Part shown: positions 1 through 5,714 of the stretch, one piece after another
How positions within the stretch are numbered: position 1 is the first letter of the stretch
How the letters are laid out: every line of letters starts with the position of its first letter
The notes under the pieces: generated by a model
Database searches by the model: none
What the model was told of the DNA's origin: nothing
The model's input: only the letters and a program-made list of their open reading frames with translations
Made by a program: the position numbers and the translations under genes
From: Oscillospiraceae bacterium
Lineage (GTDB): Bacteria; Bacillota; Clostridia; Oscillospirales; Ruminococcaceae
Reading direction: 5' to 3'
NCBI GenBank assembly: GCA_017410745.1
Contig: JAFPPJ010000407.1
Location: 1 to 9,704, forward strand
DNA: 9,704 nt

Positions 1-438
1 GTCGGAGAACATCTGGATGAATCTTCTGTAGGAGTCATAAACGAATCTCTCGAACTCGGGAGTAGGGTTGCCCTTGATCATTGCAGCAACAACTTCGTCG
101 TTGAGACCCAGGTTGAGGATAGTATCCATCATACCGGGCATGGATGCTCTTGCACCCGAACGAACGGAAACGAGGAGAGGATTGCTGAGGTCACCGAACT
201 TCTTGCCGTTGATCTCCTCCATCTTCTTAACGCCCTCCATAGCCTGAGCCATGATCTCGTCGTTTATCTTTCTGCCGTCTTCATAATACTGGGTACAAGC
301 CTCTGTTGTGATAGTGAAGCCCTGAGGAACGGGAAGACCGATGCTTGTCATCTCAGCAAGGTTAGCGCCCTTACCGCCGAGAAGATTGCGCATTGTCATA
401 TCGCCCTCTGTGAACATGTACACCCATTTGTTTGCCAT
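1..438 (-). CDS. ppdK: Pyruvate, phosphate dikinase, N-terminal part (cut by window edge)
   Basis: Cytosolic enzyme interconverting PEP + AMP + PPi and pyruvate + ATP + Pi; in cellulolytic Clostridia it often stands in for, or supplements, pyruvate kinase. Only the first 146 codons are present, from a family of about 875 residues. They cover the start of the ATP-grasp nucleotide-binding domain. Visible motifs are GGKGANLAEM at residues 21-30 and VSVRSGARASMPGMMDT at about 90-106. K23 and R93 align, with a shift of one, to the ATP-site K22 and R92 known from the Clostridium symbiosum enzyme. The ATG at 436-438 is preceded by GGAGGT (plus-strand acctcc, 446-451) seven bases away. The gene is divergent from glmU and has its own promoter. 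Seven of its eight Ile codons are AUC, unlike the genes to the right, which suggests very high expression. Identity is secure; the rest lies off the left edge. Confidence 0.96.
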   Translation of the reverse strand, partial: MANKWVYMFTEGDMTMRNLLGGKGANLAEMTSIGLPVPQGFTITTEACTQYYEDGRKINDEIMAQAMEGVKKMEEINGKKFGDLSNPLLVSVRSGARASMPGMMDTILNLGLNDEVVAAMIKGNPTPEFERFVYDSYRRFIQMFSD

Positions 439-467
439 TGGATCTACCTCCATACGATGTTTTAGTA

Positions 468-485
468 GGAGCACTTGAGTGCTCC
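468..485 (-). other. Hairpin in the ppdK 5' leader
   Basis: GGAGCACTTGAGTGCTCC is a perfect inverted repeat with 8-base arms around TG; as RNA it folds as a 7-bp stem with a 4-base loop. It ends 16 bases upstream of the ppdK ribosome binding site and lies inside the predicted transcript. No U-run follows on the minus strand, so it does not look like an attenuator terminator. It may be an mRNA-stabilising stem or a dimeric protein-binding site. Confidence 0.6.
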
Positions 486-493
486 ATCATCAC

Positions 494-506
494 TGTGCCA
501 TGCACA
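494..506 (-). other. Small hairpin near the 5' end of the ppdK transcript
   Basis: TGTGC-CAT-GCACA is a 5-bp perfect stem with a 3-base loop. It would lie about 8 bases inside the predicted ppdK transcript and about 9 bases before the larger leader hairpin. A 5'-proximal stem of this kind can protect mRNA from 5'-end decay; that role is inferred. Confidence 0.4.
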
Positions 507-520
507 ATGAACATAGTTAT

Positions 521-549
521 ATTATAGCAGATATATTCGTATTTTTCCA
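521..549 (-). promoter_or_regulatory. Predicted sigma-A promoter of ppdK (extended -10)
   Basis: Read on the minus strand, TATAAT (plus 521-526) is preceded by TGC, giving an extended -10 TGnTATAAT. A TGGAAA -35 (plus 544-549, 4 of 6 matches) lies 17 bases upstream. The transcript would start near position 514, giving a leader of about 75 bases to the ATG at 438. A better -35 word, TTGACA (plus 560-565), is also present but sits 33 bases from this -10, too far to pair with it. Confidence 0.7.
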
Positions 550-791
550 CTGTGTAATATGTCAAAATATTATTGTAATCTTTGTGTAATATGACGAAAA
601 CAGCATATGCTGCCACGAAGTGGGATATATCGCATGGCAGCGAGGAATGGCGGCGATTTTGCAAGTGTGGGACGGTGTAATATTTGTTCATTTTGCAACA
701 GGATAGTTATGTGCTGACAATAGAATTAGTCTATATCTCCAAATCTTGCTCCAAACCCCTATGAAATCAGTTACATAGGTCTTTTAGCTTA

Positions 792-820
792 TTGACAAAA
801 CTGCTTTTTTAGGTTATAAT
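792..820 (+). promoter_or_regulatory. Consensus sigma-A promoter of the glmU-prs-pth unit
   Basis: TTGACA (792-797) and TATAAT (815-820) are both perfect consensus hexamers, separated by the optimal 17 bases. The start point would be near 826-828, about 47 bases upstream of the glmU ATG. A promoter this close to consensus fits strong constitutive expression. Confidence 0.93.
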
Positions 821-835
821 CACATTATGAGTGCT

Positions 836-853
836 CACTGCCGGCGTGCAGTG
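836..853 (+). other. Hairpin in the glmU 5' leader
   Basis: CACTGC (836-841) and GCAGTG (848-853) form a 6-bp stem with a 6-base loop, just after the predicted transcription start and eight bases (853 to 861) before the ribosome binding site AAGGAG (861-866). No U-run follows. It may affect mRNA stability or ribosome access; this is structure seen in sequence only. Confidence 0.4.
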
Positions 854-873
854 TATACGGAAGGAGCATATTT

Positions 874-2268
874 ATGAGCGGATGCTGTGCTGTCATACTT
901 GCAGGCGGCCAGGGCAAGAGGATGAGATCGGATCTCCCCAAGCCCATGTTCGAGGTGCTCGGAGTGCCCATGCTCGACTGGGTCATCTCCGCCTGCGAGG
1001 AATCCGGCATTGATGATATATGTATAGTTACAGGCTTCAACCATGAGGTGATAGAGCGCCATATAGACGGAAAGTACCCTACGGTGCTGCAGTCCGAGCG
1101 CAAGGGTACGGGCCACGCAGTCATGATGGCTGCCGACTGGCTCTCGGAGCGCAGGGATAAGAATGTGCTCATACTCAACGGCGATGCGCCTTTTATCGAC
1201 AGGGAGACGATACTTGCCGCACTGTGGCAGCATGAGGCAAAGCAGGATGATGTCACTGTCATCACTGCCGAGATACCCGAACCTCACGGCTACGGCAGGA
1301 TAATCCGCACAGATACGGGAATATCCGCTATCGTGGAGGAGAAGGATGCCACAAATGAGCAGAAGCTCATCAGGGAGGTAAACAGCGGCACCTACTGGTT
1401 CAGGGCGGACAGGCTGCTCTCCTCGCTTGAAAAGCTGCGCCCGAACAATGCGCAGAATGAGTATTATCTCACGGATACCATATATATACTTCTCAGCGAA
1501 GGCTGCAAGGCGAATGCCTATATATCGGCAAATCCCGACACCGTCCTCGGCGCCAACGACAGGAAGGGCCTGCTGATGCTCAATGACAAGGCACGCACTG
1601 CCAAGATATATCAGCTGCTCGATGAGGGCGTGGAGATCGTCTCCTCGGACGGCGTGACCATAGGCAGGAACGTGCACGTAGGCGCAGGCACGAGGATACT
1701 TCAGGGCGTTATACTCACGGGCAATACCGAGATCGGCGAGAACTGCGTGATTGGCCCCAACTGTCTCCTCGACAATACAAAGATAGGAAATAATACCACT
1801 ATCAACTGTGTGCAGAGCCATGACAGCACGGTGGGGAACAATGTAAGCATAGGCCCATTCGTTCAGCTGCGTCCCGGCACTGTGATACAGGACGGCGTGA
1901 AGATAGGCGATTTCGTGGAGATCAAGAATTCCACGATAGGTGTGAATACTGCTGTTGCTCACCTGACATACATTGGTGACAGTGATGTGGGCAGCGGTGT
2001 GAATTTCGGATGCGGAGTAGTCACCGTCAACTATGACGGCAAGGCAAAATTCCGCACGGTGATAGGAGATAATGCCTTCATCGGGTGCAATACCAACCTC
2101 GTTGCACCGGTCAGGGTCGGAAATGCCTCCTATACCGGAGCGGGCTCGACCATAACGAAGGACGTGCCCGACGGCGCTCTTGCAGTGGAGCGCTCGGATA
2201 CAAGGATCATAGAGGGCTTCGGCAACAGACGCCTTCAGGACAGGATCGCAAGGAATACCAGAAAATAG
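874..2268 (+). CDS. glmU: Bifunctional GlmU: GlcN-1-P acetyltransferase / GlcNAc-1-P uridyltransferase
   Basis: Cytosolic enzyme for the last two steps to UDP-GlcNAc, the precursor of peptidoglycan and teichoic acids: acetylation of glucosamine-1-phosphate by acetyl-CoA, then UTP-dependent uridylation. The 464-residue length matches the family (about 456-460). The N-terminal nucleotidyltransferase domain opens with the LAGGQGKRM loop (9-17) and LPKP (21-24). The C-terminal half, from about residue 255, is a left-handed beta-helix of hexapeptide repeats. It contains RPGT, the AHLTYIGD motif whose histidine is residue 363 (the same number as the catalytic base of E. coli GlmU), and VNYDGKAKF. 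The ATG at 874 has AAGGAG at 861-866, seven bases upstream. It is first in the operon behind a consensus promoter, with prs next as in Bacillus. No defect seen. Confidence 0.97.
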   Translation: MSGCCAVILAGGQGKRMRSDLPKPMFEVLGVPMLDWVISACEESGIDDICIVTGFNHEVIERHIDGKYPTVLQSERKGTGHAVMMAADWLSERRDKNVLILNGDAPFIDRETILAALWQHEAKQDDVTVITAEIPEPHGYGRIIRTDTGISAIVEEKDATNEQKLIREVNSGTYWFRADRLLSSLEKLRPNNAQNEYYLTDTIYILLSEGCKANAYISANPDTVLGANDRKGLLMLNDKARTAKIYQLLDEGVEIVSSDGVTIGRNVHVGAGTRILQGVILTGNTEIGENCVIGPNCLLDNTKIGNNTTINCVQSHDSTVGNNVSIGPFVQLRPGTVIQDGVKIGDFVEIKNSTIGVNTAVAHLTYIGDSDVGSGVNFGCGVVTVNYDGKAKFRTVIGDNAFIGCNTNLVAPVRVGNASYTGAGSTITKDVPDGALAVERSDTRIIEGFGNRRLQDRIARNTRK

Positions 2269-2272
2269 GCTA

Positions 2273-2284
2273 CATACCTGTATG
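2273..2284. repeat. Palindrome CATACCTGTATG, copy 1
   Basis: CATAC-CT-GTATG is a perfect 5-bp inverted repeat just after the glmU stop codon. It shares the ten-base core ATACCTGTAT with a second palindrome at 2329-2340, centre to centre 56 bases. Possible operator pair; see the separate finding. Confidence 0.5.
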
Positions 2285-2302
2285 CGGTAACGCGTTCCGT
2301 CT

Positions 2303-2331
2303 TTGAGGCATATGGCGGAATAGGGTATGAT
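2303..2331 (+). promoter_or_regulatory. Possible internal promoter for prs
   Basis: TTGAGG (2303-2308, 4 of 6 matches) and TATGAT (2326-2331, 5 of 6) are separated by the optimal 17 bases within the 85-base glmU-prs gap. The start point would be near 2338, leaving a leader of about 16 bases that carries the AAGGAGG ribosome binding site. This would let prs and pth be transcribed apart from glmU. Sequence-only prediction. Confidence 0.45.
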
Positions 2332-2340
2332 ACCTGTATC
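2329..2340. repeat. Palindrome GATACCTGTATC, copy 2, over the possible prs start site
   Basis: GATAC-CT-GTATC is a perfect 5-bp inverted repeat with the same core as copy 1. It overlaps the possible prs -10 and start point and ends directly at the AAGGAGG ribosome binding site (2341-2347). As DNA it could be an operator; as RNA it would form a small stem beside the Shine-Dalgarno sequence. Confidence 0.5.
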
Positions 2341-2353
2341 AAGGAGGAAAAAC

Positions 2354-3316
2354 ATGAATATTCACGGCAAGGACATCAAGATCTTCACCGGAAATTCCAA
2401 TCCGGCGGTAGCCAAGGGCATCGCAGAATCCCTCGGACTCAGACTCGGACAGTCTGAGGTGGTGACCTTCTCCGACGGAGAGGTCAGCGTTTCCATCAAG
2501 GAATCCGTAAGAGGTTCGGATGTTTTCGTGGTGCAGTCCACAAGCTATCCTGTGAACGACAACCTTATGGAACTGCTCATCATGATGGATGCGTTCAAGC
2601 GTGCATCTGCAGGTCGGATCACCGCAGTTATCCCGTATATGGGATATGCAAGGCAGGACAGAAAGGCAAAGGCAAGAGATCCCATCTCTGCAAAGCTCGT
2701 AGCAGATCTTCTCACAGCAGCGGGCGCTGACAGAGTGCTTTCGATGGATCTGCACTGTCCGCAGATACAGGGCTTCTTCAATGTACCTGTTGACCATCTT
2801 CTCGGCGTACCCCTTCTCGTGCCCTACTTTATAGACAAGTTCAAGGACATCAAGGACAACACCGTAGTTGTTTCTCCCGACCTTGGCTCCGTTACAAGGG
2901 CAAGAAACTTCGCACAGAGGTTCGAGGCTCCTCTTGCGATAGTTGACAAGCGCAGACAGAAGGCGAATGTCAGCGAGGTAATGAACATCATCGGTGATGT
3001 GAAGGACAAGGATGTAATACTTGTCGATGATATGATAGATACTGCCGGCACGCTCTGCAACGCGGCAAAGGCTATTATAGAAAAGGGCGGAGCAAAGTCC
3101 GTTACCGCCTGCGCTACTCACGGCGTGCTTTCGGGCCCTGCCATAGAGCGCATACAGGAGAGCGTGATAAAGGAGATAGTGCTCCTTGATACCATAGCGC
3201 TCCCCGAGGAGAAGAGGATAGACAAGATCACCGTACTTCCCGTAGCGCCTACTTTTGCACAGGCTATACAGAGGATATACAACGATACTCCTATCTCTCC
3301 CATGTTCAATAACTGA
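2354..3316 (+). CDS. prs: Ribose-phosphate pyrophosphokinase (PRPP synthetase)
   Basis: Cytosolic enzyme converting ribose-5-phosphate and ATP to PRPP and AMP, feeding purine, pyrimidine, NAD, histidine and tryptophan synthesis. The protein is 320 residues, close to the 317 of the Bacillus class I enzyme. Visible motifs are FSDGE near residue 36, the ribose-5-P/ATP region IPYMGYARQDRKAKAR near residues 94-109, SMDLHCPQIQGFF in the middle, VVSPDLGSVTRARNFA, and the PRPP loop VDDMIDTAG (about 224-232). The ATG at 2354 is chosen because AAGGAGG (2341-2347) lies six bases upstream; an in-frame ATG at 2327 would add nine residues, lacks a ribosome binding site and overlaps the possible -10. Its place between glmU and pth matches the Bacillus order. 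Confidence 0.97.
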   Translation: MNIHGKDIKIFTGNSNPAVAKGIAESLGLRLGQSEVVTFSDGEVSVSIKESVRGSDVFVVQSTSYPVNDNLMELLIMMDAFKRASAGRITAVIPYMGYARQDRKAKARDPISAKLVADLLTAAGADRVLSMDLHCPQIQGFFNVPVDHLLGVPLLVPYFIDKFKDIKDNTVVVSPDLGSVTRARNFAQRFEAPLAIVDKRRQKANVSEVMNIIGDVKDKDVILVDDMIDTAGTLCNAAKAIIEKGGAKSVTACATHGVLSGPAIERIQESVIKEIVLLDTIALPEEKRIDKITVLPVAPTFAQAIQRIYNDTPISPMFNN

Positions 3317-3322
3317 TATTAC

Positions 3323-3350
3323 GACAGGGTACAGGCTTCTGTGCCCTGTT
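3323..3350 (+). terminator. Strong hairpin between prs and pth (weak or partial terminator)
   Basis: ACAGGGTACAG (3324-3334) pairs with CTGTGCCCTGT (3339-3349) as an 11-bp stem containing one G-U pair, with a GCTT loop; G3323-U3350 may extend it. Only three T residues follow before CATG, so it is unlikely to stop transcription fully. It lies seven bases after the prs stop codon. It may be a leaky terminator or a processing/stability element separating prs from pth levels. Confidence 0.5.
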
Positions 3351-3371
3351 TCATGCAATGAGGGGATAACA

Positions 3372-4013
3372 ATGAGCATATTTGACATATTCGATAAGAT
3401 CGCCGGGGAGCAGGAGCCTGCGGGAAACATAGAATATATAATCGCAGGTCTCGGCAATCCGGGGCTTCAGTATGAGAACACCCGCCACAATGCAGGCTTC
3501 ATGACCGTTGATACCCTTGCGAAGAGGCACGGATTTGACATAAAGCGCCTGCGCTTCAAGTCCCTTACGGGCGATGTGGTGATAAACGGCAAGCGCTGTC
3601 TTGTGATGAAGCCCTCCACATATATGAACGAGAGCGGGCAGGCGATAGTCGAAGCGATGAATTTCTACAAGATACCCATAGAGCATGTCATAGTCTGTTT
3701 CGATGACATAAACCTTGAACCCGGCCATCTGCGCATACGCAAGAAGGGCAGCGACGGCGGACACAATGGCATCAAATCCATAATCTATCTCACAGGCTCG
3801 GATGAGTTCCCCCGCATCAAGGTGGGAGTAGGCCGCAAGCCGCACAAGGATTATGATCTCAAGGACTGGGTGCTGGGCAATTTCCCCTCGGAGGTGCTGC
3901 CTGCGCTCCATGAGGCGACTGAGCTTGCCTGTGATGCGATAGCGCTTATGGTGAACGGTGAGACGGACAAGGCTATGAACCTTGTCAACAGGAAGGAGAA
4001 GCCTGCTCCATGA
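3372..4013 (+). CDS. pth: Peptidyl-tRNA hydrolase
   Basis: Cytosolic enzyme that cleaves the ester bond of peptidyl-tRNAs released from stalled ribosomes, recycling tRNA. The 213-residue protein has the signature AGLGNPGLQYENTRHNAGF (25-43), KPSTYMNESG (80-89), and DGGHNGIKSI (128-137). N29, H39, N86, D112 and N132 align with the E. coli active-site residues N10, H20, N68, D93 and N114. About 20 residues precede the usual start of the fold, making it longer than the typical 185-195 residues. The ATG at 3372 has GAGGGG at 3360-3365; an upstream in-frame ATG at 3255 lies inside prs and is rejected. The gene follows prs directly; ctc (rplY), which lies between them in Bacillus, is absent. Its stop overlaps the next start in ATGA. 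Confidence 0.96.
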   Translation: MSIFDIFDKIAGEQEPAGNIEYIIAGLGNPGLQYENTRHNAGFMTVDTLAKRHGFDIKRLRFKSLTGDVVINGKRCLVMKPSTYMNESGQAIVEAMNFYKIPIEHVIVCFDDINLEPGHLRIRKKGSDGGHNGIKSIIYLTGSDEFPRIKVGVGRKPHKDYDLKDWVLGNFPSEVLPALHEATELACDAIALMVNGETDKAMNLVNRKEKPAP

Positions 4014-5170
4014 CAGAGCTCCTTGTAAAGCGGTTCGTCCGCGACAGTGAGGATATAAACTCGCCGGCGGTCAGACAAAGGTATGGAATGCTCTCCGGCG
4101 TGGTGGGGATAGTATGCAATGTGCTGCTAAGCTGTGCAAAGCTTGTGATAGGGCTTGTATCGGGCTCTATCTCGGTACTCTCGGATGCGCTGAACAATGT
4201 ATCGGATGTGGTGAGCAGCCTTGTGACTATATTCGGCTACCGTGCGGCATCCAAGCCTGCGGATGAGGATCACCCCTACGGACACGGCAGAACGGAATAT
4301 CTTGCGTCCCTGACCATCGGCGTATTGATAGTATATCTCGGCATATCGCTGCTGACGGAGTCCGTAAAGAAGGTGATATCTCCGGAGGAGCTGAGGCCGG
4401 ATGTGATATCGCTTGCTGTGCTCTTCATGTCGGCGGCTCTCAAGGTATGGCTCTCCGCCTTCAACAAGAAGCTGGGGAAGAAGATAAATTCCCCTGTGAT
4501 GATGGCTACCTCGCAGGATGCGAGAAACGATGTCATGACCACGTCTGCGGCGTTCATCGGCGTAGCGGCGGCATTCTTCACGGATCTGCCCGTTGACGGC
4601 GTGATGGGCGCGGTGGTATCGGTGTATGTCATACTGTCGGGCGTGAATGTGCTGAGAGAAACGGCGGACGACATCATAGGCAGACCCGGCGACTCGGAGA
4701 TGGTAGAGCGCATAAACGAGATAGCGGCGGGCTATCCGCGCATACTCGGCATACATGATGTGCTTATACATGACTACGGCCCGGGAAGGGTGCTTGCGAG
4801 CTGCCATGCAGAGGTCAGCGCGGATGAGAAGCTGATGGAGATACATGATGTGGTGGACGATGCGGAGCGGGAGATAGAAAGACAGCTCGGCGTGCATATC
4901 ACTATGCATATAGACCCTGTTGACTTTGCCGATCCGAGGCTAAAGGAGATCAGGGACACCATACAGGCGTATGCGGACAAGGTGCTGCCCGGCGGCAATG
5001 TGCATGACCTGCATATCATACATGCGGACACCATCACCTTCGACCTGCTGCTGCCCTACGGCAAGGGGCACAAGGAGGCGGAGGACGATATACTGCGCTT
5101 TGCGGAAGAAAGGTACAATGACTACCATGTTAAGATGTATGTCGAGCATGGGTATGACGGGGCGTTCTGA
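4010..5170 (+). CDS. Cation diffusion facilitator family metal exporter
   Basis: Predicted inner-membrane, proton-coupled exporter of a divalent cation (Zn, Mn, Fe or similar; the metal cannot be fixed from sequence). Hydrophobic segments span about residues 28-215. In TM2 the metal site appears as N62-x3-D66 (SDALNNVSD), and in TM5 as D170-x3-D174 (QDARNDV), against the D-x3-D and H-x3-D of E. coli YiiP. The conserved DHPYGHGRTEY loop is at 87-97. A cytoplasmic metal-binding/dimerisation domain follows from about 215. At 386 residues the protein is 80-90 longer than a minimal CDF, because about 90 more residues follow that look like a second cytoplasmic alpha/beta domain. The start overlaps the pth stop (ATGA), with AAGGAG at 3993-3998, so translation is probably coupled. 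It occupies the place that mfd has in Bacillus. Confidence 0.9.
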   Translation: MTELLVKRFVRDSEDINSPAVRQRYGMLSGVVGIVCNVLLSCAKLVIGLVSGSISVLSDALNNVSDVVSSLVTIFGYRAASKPADEDHPYGHGRTEYLASLTIGVLIVYLGISLLTESVKKVISPEELRPDVISLAVLFMSAALKVWLSAFNKKLGKKINSPVMMATSQDARNDVMTTSAAFIGVAAAFFTDLPVDGVMGAVVSVYVILSGVNVLRETADDIIGRPGDSEMVERINEIAAGYPRILGIHDVLIHDYGPGRVLASCHAEVSADEKLMEIHDVVDDAEREIERQLGVHITMHIDPVDFADPRLKEIRDTIQAYADKVLPGGNVHDLHIIHADTITFDLLLPYGKGHKEAEDDILRFAEERYNDYHVKMYVEHGYDGAF

Positions 5171-5208
5171 TGAGTGCCGGGAGAGAATGAAAAAATTGTT
5201 GAAACCGC

Positions 5209-5238
5209 TTGACAATCACTCTGCTTTTATGTTATAAT
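5209..5238 (+). promoter_or_regulatory. Sigma-A promoter of the ATP synthase operon
   Basis: TTGACA (5209-5214) and TATAAT (5233-5238) are both perfect consensus, separated by 18 bases, with TGT before the -10 giving an extended -10. The predicted start near 5245 leaves a leader of about 35 bases before the first atp gene. Inverted ATTGT (5195-5199) and ACAAT (5212-5216) arms overlap the -35, a possible but weak operator. No terminator for the preceding CDF gene is visible in the 110-base gap. Confidence 0.9.
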
Positions 5239-5280
5239 ATAATTTGTGGTTTGTTATAGGATATCCGACGGGGAGAGAGA

Positions 5281-5709
5281 ATGAAACGATACTTGAGTGA
5301 GCTGACGCATGAGCAGCTCGGATTCCTCCTGCCGAGATCGGCTGTGATGGATGTCCTGATCTTTCTGCTGTGCCTTCTTTTCGGCGTACACTGGCTGCAC
5401 GCACTGTGCGGGCTGCTTCTGGGCACTGCCACGATGACTGTCAATATGGCGCTGCTCGCGTATTCTGCGGAGCATGCGGTGGACAGAGGATCGGAGAAGG
5501 CGGGGAAACGATATATGTTTTCCTTTTATCTTATAAGGTTCACTATCATGGGAGCGGCTGTTGCGGCAGGCTTCCTGTTCGAGCCCTTTGACCCGGTGTG
5601 CACCTATCTGCCCCTTCTGTACCCCAAGCTGTTCTACACATTGGTGGGAGTGAAGGATCATTTAAGGTTCAGGCTCGGTGAGAAGGCAAAGTCAAAGGAT
5701 AAGGAGTGA
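5281..5709 (+). CDS. atpI: ATP synthase subunit I-like membrane protein (AtpI)
   Basis: Small membrane protein at the head of the ATP synthase operon. AtpI-family proteins are thought to help assemble the c ring and the complex, and in some species have been linked to Mg2+ supply. The 142 residues show four likely membrane segments (about 20-36, 38-61, 79-100 and 106-123) with a charged tail ending KAKSKDKE. Sequence alone gives only a family-level call, since AtpI proteins are poorly conserved, but position, size and topology all fit. The ATG at 5281 has GGGGAG at 5270-5275. It is the first gene after the promoter at 5209-5238, and its stop lies within the ribosome binding site-to-start interval of atpB. 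Confidence 0.75.
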   Translation: MKRYLSELTHEQLGFLLPRSAVMDVLIFLLCLLFGVHWLHALCGLLLGTATMTVNMALLAYSAEHAVDRGSEKAGKRYMFSFYLIRFTIMGAAVAAGFLFEPFDPVCTYLPLLYPKLFYTLVGVKDHLRFRLGEKAKSKDKE

Positions 5710-5714
5710 GAGAT

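Larger units (their letters stand above)
439..873. promoter_or_regulatory. Divergent ppdK/glmU intergenic region
   Basis: This 435-base gap holds no convincing gene. From left to right it contains: the ppdK ribosome binding site (446-451); two hairpins in the predicted ppdK leader (468-485 and 494-506); the ppdK promoter (521-549); four TGTAAT repeats (553, 574, 585, 676); a 12-base palindrome nested with a larger hairpin (601-641); a weak inverted repeat (758-763 with 774-779); the glmU promoter (792-820); and a leader hairpin (836-853). The stretch 684-757 shows nothing I can name. The region is more AT-rich than the coding DNA on either side. No known riboswitch or small RNA was recognised. 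Confidence 0.8.

Noticed and set aside
521..565. Perfect TTGACA (560-565, minus) as the ppdK -35
   Set aside because: It lies 33 bases from the only good -10 (521-526), outside the workable spacer range; no better -10 at 16-18 bases was seen.
371..691. 106-codon minus-strand open frame overlapping the ppdK start
   Set aside because: It runs through the predicted promoter and overlaps ppdK out of frame. No family resemblance; only the part downstream of ATG 514 could even be transcribed from the predicted promoter.
758..786. CCTATG/CATAGG inverted repeat followed by TCTTTT, terminator-like on the plus strand
   Set aside because: The stem is only 6 bp with a 10-base loop, the T-run is broken, and there is no upstream plus-strand gene for it to terminate.
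835..2355. 506-codon open frame on the minus strand across all of glmU
   Set aside because: It is fully antisense to a well-supported glmU, shows no recognisable domain, and arises because the glmU codon choice avoids triplets that read as stops on the other strand.
2339..3457. 372-codon open frame on the minus strand across prs
   Set aside because: Antisense shadow of prs with a Tyr/Ile/Cys-rich, domain-free translation and no ribosome binding site.
4127..4909. 260-codon open frame on the minus strand across the CDF gene
   Set aside because: Antisense shadow with His/Arg/Tyr-rich composition and no family resemblance.
5706..5714. GTG at 5706 as the atpB start
   Set aside because: It falls within the AAGGAG ribosome binding site; ATG 5715 has ideal spacing from it.
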